DNA of 21,119 nt, from assembly GCA_038318565.1 (NCBI GenBank), contig JBBQCI010000070.1:1-21119 (forward strand), written 5' to 3'. The position numbers and the translations under genes were made by a program. The notes under the pieces are model-generated. The model saw only the letters and a program-made list of their open reading frames with translations, was not told the origin of the DNA and did not search any database. This stretch comes from UBA11346 sp038318565. Lineage in GTDB: Bacteria > Planctomycetota > UBA11346. Shown here in pieces: positions 16,782 through 21,119 of this stretch (positions within the stretch are counted from its first letter, which is position 1; the number at the start of each line of letters is the position of its first letter).

Positions 16782-17747
16782 TTACTTGGCGCCACCTTCG
16801 AGGGTGGTGGTCATCTCGGCCTTCAGTGGGAAGTAGCCGTCCTTGACGACGATCTCCTGGCCCTGCTTCGACTCGATGAAGCGGATGAACTCGTGGATCA
16901 GGGTGGGCATCGGCTCGCCCGGCTTCTTGTTGACGTAGACGAAGAGGAAGCGCGACAACGGGTACTTGCCGTTTAGACAGCTATCGTAGTCCGGGGTCAC
17001 GAAGGCGTCGCCGTCCTTGGCGGCCAGCGGCAGGGGCTTGACGCCCGAGGTGATGTAGCCGATGCCCGAATAGCCGATGCCACCGAGGTCGCTGCCGACA
17101 CCCTGGACAACGGCCGACGAACCCGGCTGCTCTTTGACCGACGGCTTGAAGTCACCCTTCTTCATGGCGTGCTCCTTGAAGTATCCGTAGGTGCCCGAGG
17201 CCGAGTTGCGGCCGTACAGCGAGACGGCCTTGCCCTTCCATTCGGGAACCACGACGCCCCAGTCGGTGATGTCGCTGGCGAAGCCGGCCTTGCGCGTCTT
17301 CGAGAACAGCGCGTCGATCTGCGGCATGGTCAGGCCCTTGATCGGGTTGTCCTTGTGGACGAACACGGCGAGCGCGTCGATCGCGACCTTGATCGCAGTC
17401 GGCTTGTAGCTGTACTTCTTCTCGAAGGCGTCGATCTCCTTGCTGCTCATCTCGCGGCTCATTGGGCCCATTTGGGCGGTGCCTTCGATGAGGGCCGGCG
17501 GGGCGGTCGAGGAGCCCTTGCCTTCAATCTGGATGTTGACGTTCGGGTAGCTCTCGGCGAACCCTTCGGCCCACAGGGTCATCAGGTTGTTGAGCGTGTC
17601 CGAGCCGATCGAGTTGATGTTACCGCTGACGCCCGCGACCTTAGTGTACTCGGGCAGCTTGGGATCGAGTTCGATCTGGGCCGCAGAGAGGTTGAGGGTG
17701 CAGGCGGCGATCAGGAAGCCGGCGCTGGCGAAGTGGATACGGGACAT
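16782..17747 (-). CDS. pstS: Periplasmic phosphate-binding protein PstS
   Basis: This binding protein captures phosphate in the periplasm and delivers it to PstC/PstA. From ATG 17747 it has 321 residues: a signal peptide (hydrophobic core FASAGFLIAACTLNL, likely cleavage after SAA or SAAQ), then phosphate-contact loops SIGSDT (46-51), GKGSST (76-81), SREM (97-100) and GRNSASGTYGYF (179-190). The frame is open to 17825, but GGAG stands seven bases before 17747 and the upstream residues do not resemble a signal peptide. It is the first gene of the pst-pho operon and is preceded by repeated Pho-box-like hexamers. A perfect palindrome follows it, consistent with pstS being expressed above the rest of the operon. 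Confidence 0.96.
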   Translation of the reverse strand: MSRIHFASAGFLIAACTLNLSAAQIELDPKLPEYTKVAGVSGNINSIGSDTLNNLMTLWAEGFAESYPNVNIQIEGKGSSTAPPALIEGTAQMGPMSREMSSKEIDAFEKKYSYKPTAIKVAIDALAVFVHKDNPIKGLTMPQIDALFSKTRKAGFASDITDWGVVVPEWKGKAVSLYGRNSASGTYGYFKEHAMKKGDFKPSVKEQPGSSAVVQGVGSDLGGIGYSGIGYITSGVKPLPLAAKDGDAFVTPDYDSCLNGKYPLSRFLFVYVNKKPGEPMPTLIHEFIRFIESKQGQEIVVKDGYFPLKAEMTTTLEGGAK

Positions 17748-17789
17748 GGGTGCTCCGATGGTTGTGCGGGCGTGGTCATGCATCCCAGT

Positions 17790-17855
17790 ATGAAGGGCTG
17801 GTGACCACTCTGTGAATACCGGCACTCTGGTTCTTCATATGAAGTATTCATGAAG
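17790..17855 (-). promoter_or_regulatory. Putative Pho boxes upstream of pstS
   Basis: On the minus strand CTTCAT occurs at 17855-17850 and again at 17844-17839, exactly 11 bp apart. A second array reads TTCAC (17816-17812), GTCAC (17805-17801) and TTCAT (17794-17790), again at 11-bp steps. This is the geometry of PhoB sites and this is the expected place for one. The upstream pair is also partly palindromic (CTTCATATGAAG). The region is the divergent pstS/dacB intergenic space, so the PBP4 gene may share the control. Confidence 0.65.
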
Positions 17856-17908
17856 ACGCCAGCTGGCGGGGTTGCCCAAACCGTCAAACCCGCCAGCATG
17901 CGCGCCAC

Positions 17909-19291
17909 ATGGTGCGACCGCTGCTGATCTTATGCCTAGCCACCCTGGCTCCGGCCGCTGACCTGGAAGGCCGCCTACGCGCCGCACTGGCCCAAGTACC
18001 AGCCCGTGGCGAGGCCGCCGTGGCGGTGTGGAACTGCCGGGCCCGCGCCTGGGAGGCGGTCGCCGGGGATCCCGGCCCCCTGCGTCTGGCCTCCACCACC
18101 AAGCTGCTGGTCGCGGCCGCCGCATTGGCCGAATTGGGTCCCGACTTCCGCTTCATCACGCGGATCTACGCAATGGGTCCGATCGTCGGCGGCACTGTGC
18201 CCGCCCTCGGGGTGATTGGCGGCGGCGATCCGACCATTGACGAGCATTTCTGGAACGGCGATCCGGTGACTTGTCTGCGCCAGTGGGCCGAGCGCATCCG
18301 CGCCGCCGGCGTCACCCGTATCACCGGTGACCTGGTGATCGACAACCGCCTATTCAGCGGGCCGATCCGTCCACTGACCTATCCGTCCGACGACAATAAC
18401 GTCACCAAGTGGTTCAGCGCGCCGGCCAGCGCCTTCGCTTTCAACGACAACTGTATCGACATCCGCGCTGTGCCGACCACCCCAGGCGAACCTTGCCGCA
18501 TCGAGACGCGGCCGAGCAGCCCGCGCATCGTGATCAACAACCGCACCCGTACCGTCGGCGGCCAGGGCGATGCGAAGTTCATGGTCAATCGCGCCGGGGA
18601 AAGCAACGCAATCACGGTCAGCGGCAGCTACGGCCGGCCCACCGCGTGGTTCCCGGTCGCGATCTACGAAGATCCCGATCTGTTGGCTGGTGACGCCTTC
18701 GCCGCGGCGTTGCGCCAAGCCGGAATCACCGTGGGCGGGACCGTGCGTCTCGGCACCGTTGATCCGCGTGCTGGCCCTCTGCTAGTCGACCACCGCTCCG
18801 ACCTGCTGCCCGCCCTGACTCTGCTCAACCAACGCAGCCAAAATTTCTATGGCGAGCAGATCCTGCGCCTTATCGGTCTAAAGCGGCTGCGCGAGGGCTC
18901 GATCAGCGCCGGCACCCGCGCCGTGCGCGAGGCGGTCGCCCCGCTGATCGGCGAGGACGTCGCCAGCGTTTCGGTGCTCGACGGCTCGGGGCTCAGCTAC
19001 GGCAATGCCGCCAGTGCGCGGGCGCTGTGCCGGCTGCTGGCGGCAATCGATGCCTCCAGCCAGGGCAAACTCTTCGCCGCCACTTTGAAGGACAAACCAT
19101 ACGCTGGGATCACCGGCAAGGTCAAGACCGGCACCCTGGCGACCGTCAGCTCTCTGGCCGGCTACGTCGAAGGCCCGAGTGGACGACTGGCCTTCACCAT
19201 TCTGCTCGGCCAGGGCGGGGCTAACGGCTGGGGCTGGGGATCCGCACTGCGCGAGCGGCTGTACGAGGTGATCGCCGAAGCGGTGCGTTAA
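17909..19291 (+). CDS. dacB: D-alanyl-D-alanine carboxypeptidase/endopeptidase, PBP4 (peptidase S13)
   Basis: This periplasmic penicillin-binding protein trims D-Ala from peptidoglycan stems or cuts cross-links. It has 460 residues, near E. coli PBP4 (477). A signal peptide (MVRPLLILCLATLAPAA) precedes the catalytic motifs: SxxK as STTK (62-65), SxN as SQN (310-312, in NQRSQNFYGEQ), and KTG at 406-408 (VKTGTLATVSSLAGYV). The S13 segment DGSGLSYGN is also present. The ribosome binding site is not obvious. It is divergent from pstS across 161 bp that contain Pho-box-like repeats, which raises the possibility of phosphate-dependent wall remodelling. It converges with the small lipoprotein gene at a distance of six bases. 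Confidence 0.93.
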   Translation: MVRPLLILCLATLAPAADLEGRLRAALAQVPARGEAAVAVWNCRARAWEAVAGDPGPLRLASTTKLLVAAAALAELGPDFRFITRIYAMGPIVGGTVPALGVIGGGDPTIDEHFWNGDPVTCLRQWAERIRAAGVTRITGDLVIDNRLFSGPIRPLTYPSDDNNVTKWFSAPASAFAFNDNCIDIRAVPTTPGEPCRIETRPSSPRIVINNRTRTVGGQGDAKFMVNRAGESNAITVSGSYGRPTAWFPVAIYEDPDLLAGDAFAAALRQAGITVGGTVRLGTVDPRAGPLLVDHRSDLLPALTLLNQRSQNFYGEQILRLIGLKRLREGSISAGTRAVREAVAPLIGEDVASVSVLDGSGLSYGNAASARALCRLLAAIDASSQGKLFAATLKDKPYAGITGKVKTGTLATVSSLAGYVEGPSGRLAFTILLGQGGANGWGWGSALRERLYEVIAEAVR

Positions 19292-19297
19292 GGAGCC

Positions 19298-19624
19298 TCA
19301 GTTCGCGTGGCGTTCGAGGCGACCGCCAGGCATCGGGTTGGGCGCGGTTTCCAGCGTGCAGTTGTCATTCAGCAGGCGCAGGCGCAAGTCGGGACGGGCC
19401 GGATCATCGGGCGCGATCAGATAGCGGCGGGTGATCTTGCCCTGGCTGGTCAGCACCAGCAGATAGCCGTCGGCGTCACGCTCGGTGCGCTCGATCACGA
19501 CATAGGGATCGCGGGTCAGGTAGGCGAGCAGCCGCCGTTCGGCATCAGTGATCTCGAGATCAGTGGAACGCGGTCCGCACGCGGACAACAGGACGACACA
19601 GGCGATCAGAAGGATGCGCGGCAT
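19298..19624 (-). CDS. Small predicted lipoprotein of unknown function
   Basis: From ATG 19624 the product has 108 residues. It begins with a lipoprotein signal MPRILLIACVVLLSACG whose lipobox is LSAC, with the lipidated cysteine at residue 16. The rest is hydrophilic (EITDAERRLLAYLTRDPYVV, then a segment with VLTSQGKITRRYLI) and suggests a small alpha/beta domain; I do not recognise a family. The frame extends to 19813 inside the upstream gene, but that part lacks protein character. It lies 46 bp behind the substrate-binding/OmpA gene and probably forms an operon with it. Confidence 0.75.
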   Translation of the reverse strand: MPRILLIACVVLLSACGPRSTDLEITDAERRLLAYLTRDPYVVIERTERDADGYLLVLTSQGKITRRYLIAPDDPARPDLRLRLLNDNCTLETAPNPMPGGRLERHAN

Positions 19625-19670
19625 GGCCGGGAGATTGGACGGCAGGCGGGGAAAGCCAGTGACTGGGCGG

Positions 19671-21119
19671 CTACTCGAGGGCGAACCACTGCACCTCGAC
19701 CCGGCGCTGCGCGTCGGGTTCGGTGCTGGCCAACGGCTCTTCCCAACCGCGGCCGACCGTCTCGACGCGGGCGGCGTCGATGCCCTGAGCGTCGACCAGC
19801 GCCTTGCGCACACCGGCAGCGCGCTGCTTGGACAGCTCCATCGCCTTCAACGCCATCGAGCGGACCAGCGCGTCGCCGCCGCTGGTGCGAAACTCGCCGA
19901 CCCGGCTGCCGTCGACATGGCCGCGCAGCAGCACCATCGAACCGGGACTGACCGTCAGGTAGCCCTTGATCGCCGCAAGATTCTTCAGATTGCCCGGATC
20001 CTGCATGTCGAGGTCGGCGGAATTCGGCTGATAGAGGAAGCGGACGTTCTTGGAGAGCAGCGGATTGCCCTCGATCGCAGTCTTGCCGCCGCTCTTGATC
20101 GGTGCGATCGCCACCGCTTCGCCTTTAGCGAAACCCTCGCCGTCGAGAGCCTTGAGATGGCCGAGGTCAAGGAAGCGCTCGCCATCGACCGGATCCGGCA
20201 CCAGCTGAGGGCCATAGGCCAGCACCGACGACTGGTAGATGCCGTTGTAGCTGCCAGCGCTGTCAATGGTGCCGGCGAAGAACGCGAGGTTCTCGGGCAG
20301 GTTGCAGAAGTGCACGCGGGCCAGTTCGGCACGGGCCTGGGCCGCTTCCCAACCGAACGCGGCCTTCAGGAGCGGCAGCACGCGCTCGGGCTGGCTGCGC
20401 GCCAGACGGTTGCCCTCCAGGGTTGCGCGCACCAGGCCACGCACCGCCTGCGGCTGGGCAGCCGCGAAACCGCGGTTCACCGCCAGCACGTCGGCGATGA
20501 CCAGCAGGTTGCGGTTGGTGACCAGCATGCGCGCCTTGCCGGCACTGCCCTGCACCACCTCCTCGGTCTTGGGGGCCCAGCCGACGAAGCCGGCCAGGCG
20601 CGCGCGCCCGGCGGCGACCTCACCGGCGAAGGCATCAGCAACCTGATCGATGTCCTCGCCATAGACCATGCCGATGGCATCAGGCCGCGGCACGACGCCG
20701 ACGCCGTCCAGCGGTTGCACCGCGATGCCGGCCTCCTGGGCCAGATAGCGCAGCAGAAACTCGCTCTCGTTGAACGGCGCCACCGCCACCGTGCGGCCTT
20801 TCAGGGCATTGACCGAACCGATCCCCGACTGCACCACGATGCCATCGGCGCCGCGCGACCACGCCAGCTGCAGCGGCACGGTGACGGCATAGCCGCGACC
20901 AAGCACCGCCAGGACATCGACAGTAGTGGCCGACGCGGCGAAACGGCCGGCGACCAGCTCGCCCCACTTCTCGCCCTCACCGACCGTCAGCTTGACCTGG
21001 AAGCCGACCGCCTTGGCCAGGGCGCTGTCCGGGTTCGCTGCCAGCCCGTTGTTGGCTGCAACCAGCCCGGCGTAGCCGGCGTACTCGCTGATGTCGATCT
21101 CGATCACCCCGCCCTGCGG
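19671..21119 (-). CDS. Substrate-binding (NMT1/TauA-like) protein fused to OmpA domain, 5' end outside window
   Basis: The frame is open to the right edge, so the N-terminus, including any signal peptide, is missing; 482 residues are visible. About the first 300 residues resemble periplasmic binding proteins of the nitrate/taurine type: ISEYAGYAGLVAANNG, a hinge with LKGRTVAVAPFNESEFLLRYLAQEAG, then WAPKTEEVV and VLAVNRGFAAAQPQAV. The last 100 or so residues form an OmpA-like peptidoglycan-binding domain (LLRGHVDGSRV, SKQRAAGVRKALVDAQGI, VETVGRGWEEPLAS, RRVEV). A GTG at 21107 could serve as a start but would leave no export signal. The fusion suggests a wall-anchored binding protein. The ligand is unknown, and no permease or ATPase for it is visible here. 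Confidence 0.85.
   Translation of the reverse strand, partial: PQGGVIEIDISEYAGYAGLVAANNGLAANPDSALAKAVGFQVKLTVGEGEKWGELVAGRFAASATTVDVLAVLGRGYAVTVPLQLAWSRGADGIVVQSGIGSVNALKGRTVAVAPFNESEFLLRYLAQEAGIAVQPLDGVGVVPRPDAIGMVYGEDIDQVADAFAGEVAAGRARLAGFVGWAPKTEEVVQGSAGKARMLVTNRNLLVIADVLAVNRGFAAAQPQAVRGLVRATLEGNRLARSQPERVLPLLKAAFGWEAAQARAELARVHFCNLPENLAFFAGTIDSAGSYNGIYQSSVLAYGPQLVPDPVDGERFLDLGHLKALDGEGFAKGEAVAIAPIKSGGKTAIEGNPLLSKNVRFLYQPNSADLDMQDPGNLKNLAAIKGYLTVSPGSMVLLRGHVDGSRVGEFRTSGGDALVRSMALKAMELSKQRAAGVRKALVDAQGIDAARVETVGRGWEEPLASTEPDAQRRVEVQWFALE

Noticed and set aside
19625..19813. Longer start for the small lipoprotein
   Set aside because: It lies within the 3' end of the OmpA-domain gene in another frame and would bury the lipoprotein signal sequence.

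Overview
The window is a high-GC, densely coded stretch of a Gram-negative bacterial chromosome. The envelope genes (KdsD for Kdo/LPS, a periplasmic PBP4-type peptidase, a lipobox lipoprotein, an OmpA-domain protein) support a Gram-negative cell. The phylum cannot be settled by eye; Proteobacteria or a PVC-type lineage are both possible.

Layout: (1) 1-2436 (+), the 3' part of a CHASE-PAS hybrid histidine kinase that runs in from the left edge. (2) 2453-2826 (-), a degraded N-terminal fragment of a chemoreceptor gene. (3) 2978-3964 (+), kdsD. (4) 4074-6000 (+), btaA-btaB for the phosphorus-free betaine lipid DGTS. (5) 6005-7453 (-), a PAP2 phosphatase followed by a PlcP-like metallophosphoesterase. 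(6) 7602-8786 (+), a GT4 glycosyltransferase divergent from the PAP2 gene. (7) 8770-17747 (-), a complete phosphate operon in the order pstS-pstC-pstA-pstB-phoU-phoB-phoR. (8) 17909-19291 (+), a dacB/PBP4 gene divergent from pstS. (9) 19298-21119 (-), a small lipoprotein behind a substrate-binding/OmpA fusion protein that is cut by the right edge.

Main interpretation: the middle of the window reads as one phosphate-starvation locus. Pst imports phosphate, and PhoU/PhoR/PhoB sense and respond. The lipid genes could then replace phospholipids: PlcP (and PAP2) release diacylglycerol, BtaA/BtaB turn it into betaine lipid, and the GT4 enzyme may turn it into glycolipid. Supporting this, I find the same hexamer (approximately CTTCAT or CTTCAC) repeated every 11 bp upstream of pstS, the PAP2 gene and btaA, with a weaker pair before the GT4 gene. 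An 11-bp repeat period is the geometry of PhoB-binding Pho boxes.

Non-coding structure: three near-identical 123-bp tandem repeats full of palindromes separate pstA from pstB, and they hold an open frame that exactly fills the junction. A perfect 34-bp palindrome separates pstS from pstC. A 20-bp imperfect stem separates the PAP2 gene from plcP. No rRNA, tRNA, CRISPR array or transposase was seen. The only gene-free stretches above 300 bp are 2437-2977, which holds the chemoreceptor remnant, and 12338-12780, which holds the tandem repeats.
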